A stretch of 64,000 bases of DNA from Sambucus nigra (taxonomy: Eukaryota > Streptophyta > Magnoliopsida > Dipsacales > Adoxaceae). Each line of letters starts with the position of its first letter. Positions within the stretch are counted from its first letter, which is position 1. Position numbers and translations under genes: made by a program. Where the stretch lies: the NCBI GenBank assembly GCA_949130495.1, contig OX422213.1, positions 539,695,467-539,759,466 on the forward strand, given 5' to 3'. The notes under the pieces are model-generated. The model was given only the letters and a program-made list of their open reading frames with translations, did no database searches and was not told where the DNA came from. Positions 1 through 10,077 of this stretch are shown here, piece after piece.

Positions 1-178
1 CATAAGTTCAGGATGAAAGGATGACAAAAAAGAAAAATGAGGCGCTAGAGTTTCACATTAATATAAAATTAAAATACAATACAATGAAAAGAAGAAAAGA
101 GAATATATGTTCTACTATAATCATCTAACAATAAAAGAAAAATTATTAAAGTACCCTTAATTCTAAATAAAACTCTAA
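1..178 (-). repeat. Copia-A 3' LTR (nearly complete)
   Basis: Resembles 38,253-38,435 in the same order, for example the shared words around AATATATGT and GTACCCTTAA and the end AAACTCTAA. It abuts a polypurine tract and the pol stop codon, as a 3' LTR should. The first 25 bases align poorly, so the outer end is uncertain and its target duplication is not visible. Confidence 0.6.
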
Positions 179-199
179 CCCCCCCCCCCCCCCCCCCCC
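179..199 (-). other. Copia-A polypurine tract, expanded to 21 G
   Basis: An uninterrupted run of 21 C on the plus strand is 21 G on the element's sense strand. It lies between the pol stop codon (206-208) and the 3' LTR, the position of the plus-strand primer in LTR retrotransposons. A pure homopolymer of this length is unusual for a polypurine tract and probably grew by slippage. Confidence 0.6.
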
Positions 200-205
200 T
201 CAAAC

Positions 206-567
206 TCACGATGTTGCAGCAAGGAGCATCGAGAGTTTGCCAATCAAAAATTGAAAATGCTAAACTGGATGGGACTTCATTAACAAATCAGCTACTTGTG
301 CAAAAGAAGAAACAAAAGACAAAGTGATGACGTCATGCGTAAGATGATGACGAGTGATATGACAATCAATCTCGATGTGCTTAGTCCTTTCTTGAAAAAT
401 AGAATTGTGAGGAATTTAAATATCTCTCTTACTATCACTATACATATAAGTGGGTTGAGAGAGAGAGAGAGAGAGAGACCCCCATATTTTCAAGTAATCG
501 ACGTAGCCAAACAACCTCACGAGTAGTAGAAGCCATAGCACGATACTTGGCTTCCGTAGTGGACACG
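206..567 (-). pseudogene. Copia-A RNase H, C-terminal part
   Basis: On the minus strand this reads the end of a Ty1/copia RNase H. It has the STTEAKYRAMA block at about 517-565, a WLRRLLE helix, an ERTKHIEIDCH block, and a closing VADLLMKS...IGKLSML segment before a stop at 206-208. The domain would cleave the RNA of the RNA-DNA hybrid during reverse transcription. A GA microsatellite (457-478) replaces part of the middle and breaks the frame, and a further in-frame stop is present near 246. The upstream half of the domain lies at 28,506-28,680, across the SIRE-C insertion. Identification of the domain is strong. Confidence 0.78.
457..478. repeat. (GA)11 microsatellite
   Basis: Perfect dinucleotide run inside the old RNase H reading frame of Copia-A. 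Its expansion shifts the frame. Confidence 0.95.
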
Positions 568-1003
568 TGTAAGGACATTATTTTATTGTTCGACTTATAT
601 TTCAGTATGTCATATACCGCTACAACCGTCGAAGAATAATTCAAAGATCAATCATGCGTCAAGATGGATCCGAATATCAAAGTTCTTCAATATTCAAGCC
701 TCCACGAGATTAATTTTAGGAAGGTTGGGTTTAAGTACCTTGACATTTCACTTAGTGTTGGGATATTTTTCACAAAATATTTTCTAAGTGTTAGAGCAAA
801 GCTTATCATCAAATAATTTTTTCTAAGTGTTGAGGCGGACTATTTTCTCATGAAACAAAAAATATTTATTTTTACATAGCTCGTTCGAGCGACAGCGTAT
901 GTCATGCGAAGTCGTTTGAACAACACGTGTCATCGTTCGAGCGACACTGACAACTCGTTCGATCGATGCACCACTTTAAGTTTTTATTAAATAGCGTGTT
1001 AAA
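568..1003 (+). repeat. SIRE-C 5' LTR, left part
   Basis: Co-linear with 27,454-27,910 of the 3' LTR, including the shared words GTATGTCATATACC and TTCTAAGTGTTGAGGCGG and the region before TAGCGTGTTAAA. It ends exactly where LARD-E begins. Confidence 0.85.
879..968. repeat. Cluster of CpG-rich palindromic words in SIRE-C LTR
   Basis: Four to five variants of GTCGTTCGAACGAC or CTCGTTCGAACGAG lie within 90 bp, just before an AT-rich TATA-like stretch (about 978-993). The 3' LTR carries the same arrangement at 27,767-27,880. The position upstream of the likely promoter suggests a role in transcription or in methylation. That role is an inference. Confidence 0.7.
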
Positions 1004-1900
1004 TGGTAGCACCCAAAAGTGCTATATTTATACCTCAAATAGACGCATTTTACTTGCTAGTTCTCGATAAAATCGAACTTATATTGGTATTTGTTGGTTT
1101 TGTAGGTCAATAGGCATTTGGAAGTCAAACAAGCTTAATTTGAAGCAATTGCAATAAATAAGCGATCAGTAAATCAAATGTTGCAGTGACGCAGTTAAAA
1201 GTGGCTAAACCCAATTCCCATACCAATTACCCAAGCATAAACTGAACCCAAGCCATCACCTTAACCTTGTGTGTTTAGTTTATTTTTTATATGTGTAGAT
1301 TGTTAGTTGAGTCATGTATAATTTTTTAGGATTTTTACATTTTAATTGTGTGCATTTAGTGTAAATAGTAGGGTCATTTACTGTGCGTCGAGTACTTTTC
1401 TATTTTATGTAAATATTATAGACGTGATTATTTTAATAGATTTTTCCTTATTTTATTAGTTTTAATTTTATTAGTATTATTTTAGTTTGAGTCTTTTATT
1501 TTTAGGATTAGAAATTTATTTTTTCAGTTTTAACAGAATTTATATTGTTTAGTTTTATTTTATAGATTTGTAAATAGGTTAGGTTTTAATTTTTATATAT
1601 TTTAATTTTAGTTTTATTAGTTTTATTTTATTTAGTATTAGATTTTATTTTTAGGTTGTAAAAATAAGTTTTTATTTTTTGTTTTATTTGCAAACTAAAC
1701 ACTCTCACACAGACACCCTACACTACCATACACTCCAATACACCCAATCCCATCCACCACTATTCATCATCTTCTTACACCAAAACCATGCTCTCTCTCC
1801 TACTCCATAACCAAAACAACCGAACACCATCGCACCCTTCTTTACTCACTGTCATCCTACCTCCAACCTCCGGCGATTCCACCTCCACTTGCTCAAACTC

Positions 1901-2989
1901 TGTAGAATCGCTACAGCGAAAATATTGCGACTTCTCAAACAAAATTCAATTTTAATTAATTCCAAATTTTAGTTAAACCCTACAACATGCATCTAGATGA
2001 TTTATCCAATAAAATAAAGTATGCAGGATAAAACAAACAATTTCAGGAAAAATCTCCCAAAGGGGCAAAACCTTTTACTTCACTATAATTTGTAAGAAAA
2101 CGGCTTACACGGATTACAATGAAATAGGGTGACATACGAAATACCCGCAGGTGTCGGTTTCGATGTCTCGGCTAGAACTTTCCCTTTTCCAGGAGGGCAG
2201 CAGTGAAGAAGAGAAACGACTTCTCCACAAGATGTGAACTTTATAAGGACTCCCTCCACAATAGCACGAAGCTGTCGGTTGTAGAGCTTTCCCCACAAAG
2301 AATAAACAATAGCAAGGTGTGTTCTTCAACACCAAAACAATTAACTAAAGCATATGGGAGTTTTGTGAATTGAAAACAAAAAGGGATTAAAACCCTAAAG
2401 GAAGAAGCAAAAAAGGATTCTGCTTTTGCAGTTTTTCTGTTCGTCAAAACGTTGTGACTTCTTAATGAAAACGGAACCAAATAATGAGATTTTATAGAAA
2501 ATCGCGCCCCCTGGAAAACAGAGCTCGTTCGAACGAGATCAGCAAGTCGCTCGAACGAAGGACAAAAGTTGTTCGAACGAGATCTGACGATATGCTATGT
2601 CGTTTGAATGACAATTACAGGACGTTCGAACGACCTATCAAGTGAGATTCCACGTAGCCCTGTAGAAAATTTCGATACGAACGTGTGGCCGCCACTTTCG
2701 TATCATTCTGATTTTTTATGAATTAGTTATGATTTTTCTACGAAAAGGTGTCCGAAAATAAAATCTTTAGAAAAATATTTTGTAAAAAATATCCTAAAAG
2801 CTCTAAGTGAAAAGTTAAGGTATTTAAAACATAACCTTACCAAAGTAAACTTCGCGGAGTCTTGAATGATGAAGAACTTGATTAATTCGGATCCGTCTTT
2901 GATGTAGATGTCTCTTGAATGCTCTTCGACGGTGTAGCGGTATATGACATAATAAATTGATAACGGGCCTATGAAAATATGTGCTTACA
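1901..2989 (-). repeat. SIRE-D 3' LTR
   Basis: 1,089 bp, matching 6,231-7,316 over its whole length with roughly 5% mismatches by eye, most of them near 1,901-1,970. A likely TATA box lies at 2,489-2,496 (TATAAAA on the minus strand). The palindromic cluster 2,523-2,634 is just upstream of it in element orientation. Confidence 0.9.
2523..2634. repeat. CpG palindromic cluster in SIRE-D 3' LTR
   Basis: About five variants of CTCGTTCGAACGAG and GTCGCTCGAACGA lie within 112 bp, about 30 bp upstream of the TATA-like box on the minus strand. The 5' LTR repeats the cluster at 6,851-6,962. Confidence 0.75.
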
Positions 2990-3001
2990 AATCTCCCCCT
3001 A
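2990..3001 (-). other. SIRE-D polypurine tract
   Basis: The sense strand reads ATAGGGGGAGATT directly before the 3' LTR start TGTAAGC. The same context (CATAGACATAGGGGGAGAT) precedes the SIRE-H 3' LTR. Confidence 0.75.
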
Positions 3002-5114
3002 TGTCTATGCCGGCACATACATAAAAAAATCTGAATTATTAAAAAATCAAAATACCTATACAAATCTACCCTCCCATGAATAAATTTGCAAGATCTCAAA
3101 CTGTTCTTCAAAAATCTTCATCAAAACTCAAAGCTTTTCTCATCAGGGTGTGCAACATCATAATCATCAGTCTTTGTACCTACACACATGAGATAAAGCA
3201 AAAACCTTCGTGACGCATCGAGTTTGAAATGATATAAGAATAAAGCATTAATAATCAAATCTCCCCCATAATGCAAAAACTCCCCAACAACATGATAATT
3301 CTTTCTCCCCCTTTTTATGATGTCCCCAAATAGACATATAAGAAGAAACAATCAAAACATGGAGTGTCACGATAAAATTGCATAGCAAACAAAGATCAAG
3401 CTAGCGCATGCAAAGGTATGTCCCCAAAACATCCACAAACTATTTTTAGATTTTTTAATTTTTCATACAAAAATAAGATACCAAAAAAATCACACCATGG
3501 ATTTAAACTCAAACAACCAAGTCACGGAAACGTAATGAATGGGTGTGAACACATTCGATAGGTAAATAAACTCAATCAATCATATGTGCACGATGCATAT
3601 GTGTACCCCTACCGAATGAACATCAAAAGAATCCTTAGGTGTAAAAATTGTTGAATTTAAATGACATCGTCTTAATCAAATCAACAAATCAAAGTCTAAA
3701 TGATTTCCACACCAATAACGTCCAAAACTATTTAGTGCCGTTTCGAGAACTTTTCAAAGGACATGCAAACCCATTGATATATCCATCCAAAACTCCCTCA
3801 TATATAATAATGCAATTCTTTATATCTGAAGAGGTACTAAATTCTCAACTTAGAAAACCTATTGGCCCAAATTTTTGGCATATTTCATCTTTTTATAGCC
3901 TTAATTTTTTTTTTGTGGGCTCTCTTTAAACGGTGGCTTTCACGACGTGATTATTATTCACTCGCAGCCCTTTCCCGTGTTCACTCATCATTTTTTCAAA
4001 CTAAGCAATTTATTCCTCACGGGCAATGATTTTTACATGCACTACTTTTATTATTCTCGTATTATTGCACTTGGTTCATTTTAAGGACAAGATTGAGATG
4101 AAAAAATCCAACCAACATGTTATAAGTCAAGAACAATAATCAAACAAATCTGTGCATGTGTGCAATAAAGGAAACTATGAGTCAAACATGTAGGAAGCAA
4201 CACTTAATTATATCTTAATGACTCCAAACATTATAAAGCACATGGATGAATTGACCTATTGTCTCAAAACACTTTCAAATAGTCACATGGATAAATGGAA
4301 TGAAATTGTGATTCGGTCATCCAAGTGTCTATCCATAAACGGTATAGACAAAATAAAATAAAAAATGGGTTTTTAAAAATTTTATCAAAATAAAATCTTT
4401 TTGTATTTTTTTTTAATTTTGCAAACAGAAAAAAATATAACTACAAAATGATACAACCAGCAATAGGCATATAATATCGATATGCACAACCTCCTATGCT
4501 AGCAAACAGTAATCACACAAGAGAATCCACAATGAACGCATATGTGATAAATGAGTAATGCAGTGTTATCAATTAAGCATGGATACCAAGAATAACTGCA
4601 TATAAACGACCAGAAGCAAACCCATCAGTACCAAAAATCTAAGCATATGAACACCGGGTACTAGATCAGAAGGGAAGCAAAAATAGAATATTCAGACAAG
4701 TCGCTCAAACGATATCGCTTTGTCGCTTGAACGACAAGGGCATGTCGCGAGATGAAACTTCGCGCGAGATAGATATGTCGCTCAAACGACAATACATCTC
4801 GCTCGAACGAGAAAATAAAAAATTCCCAGTATTCCCAAAAAATTATACAGTTTTGCCCAGTGCAAAAATTTCGTGAAAACAGTACCTGAAAGGGGCAAAC
4901 AAATCCAAAACAGTGTTAAATCAGTAGCGAAACACACATATGCAACAAATATACCAATGTGCGCTACATCAAAGTGAGTCATAACACTAGAAAGAGTATA
5001 ACATGATGCGTCGCTAGTGTATGATAAACATCCAACACAATCAACCGAAAGAATTCACATGGGGTGAATCACGTGCAAGCAAACGGGAATCGTGGACAAG
5101 TAAACCATAAGCCT
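3002..5114 (-). other. SIRE-D 3' untranslated region
   Basis: No reading frame with recognisable homology lies here. The 2.1 kb between gag and the polypurine tract resembles, in reverse, the 3' regions of SIRE-C (25,800-27,440) and SIRE-H (54,900-56,390). Shared landmarks are the CATAGACATAGG context, the ACTCGATGCGTCACGAAGG word in SIRE-C, and extra purine tracts at about 3,259-3,268 and 3,303-3,315. A palindromic CpG cluster lies at 4,699-4,812. Confidence 0.6.
4699..4812. repeat. Internal CpG palindromic cluster of SIRE-D
   Basis: Variants of GTCGCTCAAACGAC, GTCGCTTGAACGAC and CTCGCTCGAACGAG are packed in 114 bp, outside any LTR and 300 bp from the end of gag. They use the same words as the LTR clusters of SIRE-C, SIRE-D, SIRE-B and Tekay-G. 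Confidence 0.75.
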
Positions 5115-6170
5115 CTAAATCCAATTCCCTGACCCAAATCGATGTGTAACGAGTGTGGGGGTGTGGGGAATCGAATTTATTCTTCTATTAACCATCCTAG
5201 GTTCATTTAAAAGCTTGTAACAAAATCGCCTAAGATGACCTTGTCTACCGCAATGTGTGCAAGTGTAAATCGGGCGGTGTGTGTTACCTAAAGGTGGCCC
5301 TCTCCTCAAATTTCTCGGTTGCTCTCTCCGAAATTGCCTAGGAGGTTCTCTCACGATGTTCATAGGGGGCTCTTTCCTAATAACCTTAGGTGTCTCTTTA
5401 TTAACAATCCTAGGAGGCTCTCTCACACGTATGGGACTGGGTGCAACATGTTTTTCAAGACCAATCCCACCCCTATCCTTTTTTGTCTCGACGGTGCCTA
5501 AAATTTTATCAAGTTTTTCAGACCTAGACTCTAAATCACATTTCACTTTACTTGAATCTTTTAATTTCACCTCAAGTTCACATATCCTAGATTCAAGTAC
5601 ACGTCTAGAATCCTCAAACTCTAAAAGCTCCTTTTTCATAGTCTCCATCAACCCTCTAAGACTATCTCTCTCATCCTCAATAGACTTAAGCTTCTCTTTC
5701 AAAATTTTCTCATGTGCCCTAAGTTCTTCAACTAAAACATCATTATTTTTTAAGGCACACTCTTTCAATTGAGCTTCAAGTTTCAAGTTTGCCTTTTTTG
5801 TCTTTAAACATTCAAAATACAAATTATTGTAGGCAACTTGCAACTCACTCAATTCTTCTTCTTCCTCCTCACTCTTTTCACCCTCACTCTCATCACTAAT
5901 CACACGGATGGGAAGCTCTCGCCTAGAAGCATAAAAGACTTCTTCTTCTGAATCACTATCACTAAGGGTAGAAACATGAGAAATCGGTTTATTCAATTTA
6001 TTATTTAAATTTGTGGTACATTCATCTAACATGTGACCAACACCCTCACATCAAGGACATCTCTCAGATTCGTTTTCAACAGAAGATTTAAAACAAGAGT
6101 TCGTGTGAATTTTCTAATTAACTTTTTCAAAAATTTGACATCGAAGATCATCAAAACCATTAAAAGCCAT
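5115..6170 (-). pseudogene. SIRE-D truncated gag (zinc knuckles and coiled coil)
   Basis: The frame begins at an ATG at 6,168-6,170 and is cut by stops at 6,114-6,116 and 6,051-6,053. It is then open for 305 codons to 5,115. In order it shows a damaged first zinc knuckle (CP*CEGVGH...C), an acidic Ser/Glu stretch, a long charged coiled coil (about residues 60-190 of the open part), a proline-basic repeat built on REPPR/KEPP/RRGPP units, and a good CCHC knuckle CTHCGRQGHLRRFC. This is the C-terminal half of a SIRE-type Gag, which packages element RNA. The N-terminal UBN2-like domain seen in SIRE-B and SIRE-H is missing, so assembly would need another Gag. Confidence 0.8.
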
Positions 6171-6211
6171 TTTTGTGCAAAATCAGGATCAAAACACAAT
6201 AACTTAGTGCA

Positions 6212-6228
6212 ACAGCCTGCGATACCAA
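6212..6228 (-). other. SIRE-D primer binding site
   Basis: The minus strand reads TTGGTATCGCAGGCTG, two bases inside the 5' LTR. The first eight bases match the usual copia site for initiator Met-tRNA (TGGTATCAGAGC). The last four differ, by mutation or because another tRNA is used. Confidence 0.7.
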
Positions 6229-6230
6229 TT

Positions 6231-7316
6231 TGTAGAATCTCTACAGCGGAAATATTGCGACTTCTCCAATAAAATCCAATTTTAATTAATTCTAAATTTT
6301 AGTTAAACCCTAAAACATGCATCTAGATGATTTATCCAATAAAATAAAGCATGCGGGATAAAACAAATAATTTCAAGAAAAATTCCCCAAAGGGACAAAA
6401 TCTTTTATTTCACTATAATTTGTAAGAAAACGGCTTACATGGATTACAATGAAATAGGGTGACATACGAAATACCCGCAGGTGTCGGTTTCGATGTCTCA
6501 GCTGGAACTTTCCCTTTCCAGGAGGGCAGCAGTGAAGAAGAGAAACGGCTTCTCCAAGGATGTGAACTTTATAAGGACTCCCTCCACAATAGCACGCAGT
6601 TGTCGGTTGTAGATCTTTCCCCATAAAGAATAAAAAATAGCAAGGTGTGTTCTTCAACACCAAAACAATTCACTAAAGCATATGGGAGTTTTGTGAATTG
6701 AAAACAAAAAGTGATTAAAACCCTAAAGGAAGAAGCCAAAAAGGATTCTACTTTTGCAGTTTTTCTATTCGTCAAAACGCTGTGACTTCTTAATGAAAAC
6801 GGAACGAAATAATGAGATTTTATAGAAAATCGCGCCGCCTGGAAAACAGAGCTCGTTCGAACGAGATCAGCAAGTCGCTTGAACTAAGGACAAAAGTCAT
6901 TCGAACGAGATCTAACGACATGCTATATCGTTTGAATGACAATTGCAGGTCGTCGAACGACCTATCAAGCGAGATTCCACGCGAGCCGGTAGAAAACTTC
7001 GATACGAATGCGTGGCCGCCAGTTTCGTATCATTCTAATTTTTTATGAATTAGTTATGATTTTTCTACGAAAAGGTGTCCGAAAACAAAATCTTTAGAAA
7101 AATATTTTGTAAAAAATATCCCAAAAGCTCTAAGTGAAAAGTTAAGGTATTTAAAACATAACCTTACCAAAGAAAACTTCGCGGAGTCTTGAATGATGAA
7201 GAACTTGATTAATTCGGATCCGTCTTTGATGTAGATGTCTCTTGAATGCTCTTCGACGGTGTAGCGGTATATGACATAATAAATTGATAACGGACCTATG
7301 AAAATATGTCCTTACA
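6231..7316 (-). repeat. SIRE-D 5' LTR
   Basis: 1,086 bp and co-linear with the 3' LTR at 1,901-2,989. A TATA-like box lies at 6,818-6,824 on the minus strand and the palindromic cluster at 6,851-6,962. The 5 bp AACTC follows at 7,317-7,321. Confidence 0.9.
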
Positions 7317-9080
7317 AACTCCGTCCACAACATCATCGGCCAGCCACCTCACCCAACACATTAACCCCTTTCGCTCCATACCCAGGCATCTACAAACCCT
7401 TAACCCATAACCCAAACCCACTTCAGAACACTCACCCGATCTACCAATCCAACCCGCAAGCATCCCCCTCCCGACCTGCTTTCTACCTATAGCAGTTATC
7501 CATAAAATACGATAGTCAACCCAGTTTAATCCCCGAAGCTATATCCAACCCACCACCTGCGAAACACTCCGGCCACCTGTTAAAAAAAACTCGACCCATA
7601 CCCAAATCCCTTGCAAATGACGGAGCCAAACCCGGTTATACCCAAATTCGATCCATTTACCTACTACGACCCAAACCCATTTCCAGTATGACCCAATTTG
7701 AAAACTGACCTCTTTAACCCAAAATCGTAACCCAATTCGACCTGTCTCCAAACTCGAGATTACCAAATATAGTTGCCTTAGCCAAAATCCGTACCTAACA
7801 CCTCTGCCAAACTTTCTAATCCCAGCTACAAACGCATCAAATCCATTACCTACAACACCCAATATCTTCCCATTCTCCAAAAATTAAAAAAATCACATGT
7901 CTGAACCATTTTACCCCATTTTCCTAAACTACCCTCAACCCTAGACCCACATGCATCTTATAAAAGAAGACTTCATTTCAGAAAGGGAGATCCAACGGTG
8001 CAAGAGTGGAGAGAGTAGTGTAGTTTTTTTTTAATTTAGGAGCTCCATTTTTGGAGCTCAATTTTTTATTATGTTGTTATTTTTTTCCTTTTCTATTTTT
8101 TTATATAGTGACTTGAGTGTGAGGTAGATTATTTTTGTAAGATACAAATTGTGAGTTGAGTGGCATTTTGTTTAGTGTTGTAAAACTCAGATTTGTGGGT
8201 TACTATTCATATCCAGTTTGAAAAGTTAATATCAAACTCAAGGAGACTTGGTTTATTTATTTATTTATTCTCATTCTATTTTATTTATTATGCCTCTTAT
8301 TATGTCATTATTACATTTTATATATAATAATACCAAAATGAGAGGCTAAATACCCCATTCAATGGGTGAGATAAAATCCTTAAATTAATTATTTTTATTT
8401 TCAGTTTCTTTATTTATTATGCTCCTTTGAATATTAATATTAAAATTTTACAATCTATATTTACGCCATTATTTTCGAGAGAAAATCACAAATTCAGATT
8501 ATAATATTTATTTATTAATTAAACTAGAGATAGGAAATTTTTAAATAATGTTAGAGTTCGAATTTCTCTACTCTAAAATGTAATTTTTAATGATTTAAAA
8601 TGCTTTAAGTAAATTTTTCCTAGCGAGTGATTTATTAAGAAAATGCTTAAATATAATTTTTTGTGAGTATGTGAAATTTAAATATTAATATTCTAAAAAA
8701 ACTATATGTAACTTTACATTTGCAACAAGAGTTGATTTGTGAATTTATATATATTTTGGGGTATTTAAAATAGACAAACTAATTAATGAAAATAAATTGG
8801 TTAAGTGGTGAAGTTTAATCCCTTGAATTATCTCATAATTATTTCCTCCTCATATTTAACTCACTTTATAATTTCCTTTATTTATTAGTGCAGTTTTAAT
8901 TTTAGTTCATAATTAGTAGTATAAATATCCCTTCATAATTATTTTAAAAATCATACTTGTTTTTACTTTGCTCTTGTCCACATTAAGGAGCGCGGATTGA
9001 CCCCTTACTTGCCAATATACATTTTTAGTGTGTTTGTAGGTAACAAAAGGGATTTTTGATTGACCGTCTTTTACTTTACA

Positions 9081-10077
9081 ACGACATATACACAAAAGGC
9101 GTGTTTTCAAATGGTGTCGTTGCCGGCTTTTTAAATCGTTGGATTTTGCTCAAACTTTGGCGATTGACTTTTCACAAAGTGTCGTTGCCGACTTTTCGAG
9201 TTGAGGAGCGTTTTGAAAACTTGTACATTTGTTCATTTGTATATATATTCTTTACTTTTCATAGATTCTTTGTATTAGGATATTGAGGCCTTGTACATTT
9301 ATTCGTGATGCTTTGGACACCAATTATTTGTAATAATTAATCACAAAAAAACGAAAGGGAAAACGGGACAAGGTAGAGAGAGAGAGCCCTTGGAGTGGAA
9401 TTTTGAAGTCTCTCTATTTTTGGTCCGTAGGACTCCCGGAGATGACTGAAATTAGGCAAACTTCCCCCCGATCGACTAAGCTCGGTCCTCACCCTACATG
9501 TGTAAAAGCCATAGGAGGTACATTTCTTTATCACTCGCGCATCTCTTATTAGCGAGTCCATTTATTGTTTGACTATATGCTCTTATGTGACTTTATTTTT
9601 TTTAATAGTCTTACTTTGAATGGTTTGATGAATTAATTGGACTTAAGAACTAAACTCGACCATTGGCACGAGAAGGGATTTCATCACCCGACTCAATCAC
9701 TTAATTCCACTTGCTTGTTAACCCGTGTCATCATATAATTAAAATTAGCCAACTAGCAAGCCAAGTAGGAGCGCATTTTCCAAAGGCGGTGTATAAGACT
9801 CCGTGATTTTCTCGCCCGCTGATTAATAAAAATTTGACTACCCTATCACTTTATTGAAGATAAAAATTGGCTATGTGCTACTTAGGATTTTCCTTTGTGT
9901 GTATGTGTCTAATTCAAATCCTTTGGTAGTCGGTTTTTGTGTGCCTCCTTAGTGTGTGTTTCATACCGAGTCCAATTTATCCCTTTTCCAAAATTCAAAA
10001 TTATTTTTTGTCCTTTTTCTTATTAAAAAAATATTTTTCATCCTTTTTCTTATTTAAAAAAAAATACTTCTCTCGTC
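9081..10077 (+). other. LARD-E leader, with duplicated primer-like word
   Basis: Non-coding stretch between the 5' LTR and the long frame. ATGGTGTCGTTGCCGGC at 9,111-9,127 resembles the TGGCGCCGTTGCCGGGG primer site I associate with Athila/Ogre-type elements. GTGTCGTTGCCGAC recurs at 9,179-9,192. Past 9,200 I recognise nothing. The end near 9,990-10,075 is rich in T and A homopolymers just before the ATG at 10,078. Confidence 0.5.

Larger units (their letters stand above)
1901..7316 (-). mobile_element. SIRE-D: gag-only SIRE-like copia element, minus strand, complete ends
   Basis: A 5,416 bp minus-strand element with two LTRs (6,231-7,316 as 5', 1,901-2,989 as 3'). Both start TGTAAG and end TCTACA on the sense strand. 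Perfect target duplications AACTC lie at 1,896-1,900 and 7,317-7,321. The same site is uninterrupted in the other LARD-E LTR near 22,616. Inside are a primer site, a gag lacking its N-terminal domain, a 2.1 kb untranslated 3' region and a polypurine tract. There is no protease, integrase or reverse transcriptase. It must have been moved by proteins from another element. Confidence 0.9.
1004..9080 (+). repeat. LARD-E 5' LTR, interrupted by SIRE-D
   Basis: The segments 1,004-1,900 and 7,317 to about 9,080 together match 21,731-24,375 end to end, for example CTCAAATAGA, TTGGTATTTGTTGG and CTTACTTGCCAATATAC. Only the SIRE-D insert is extra. The start reads TGGTAGCACCC against TGATAAGAACCC in the 3' copy. 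The end could be TTTACA at 9,080 or TTTTCA at 9,109. The second would put the primer site three bases away. The LTR is about 2.65 kb without the insert. Confidence 0.8.

Noticed and set aside
879..968. tRNA gene or Pol III B-box because of GTTCGAAC
   Set aside because: No A-box, no cloverleaf, and the word occurs dozens of times in palindromic clusters.
5281..5772. 163-codon plus-strand ORF opposite SIRE-D gag
   Set aside because: Antisense shadow of the gag repeat and coiled coil. No motif.
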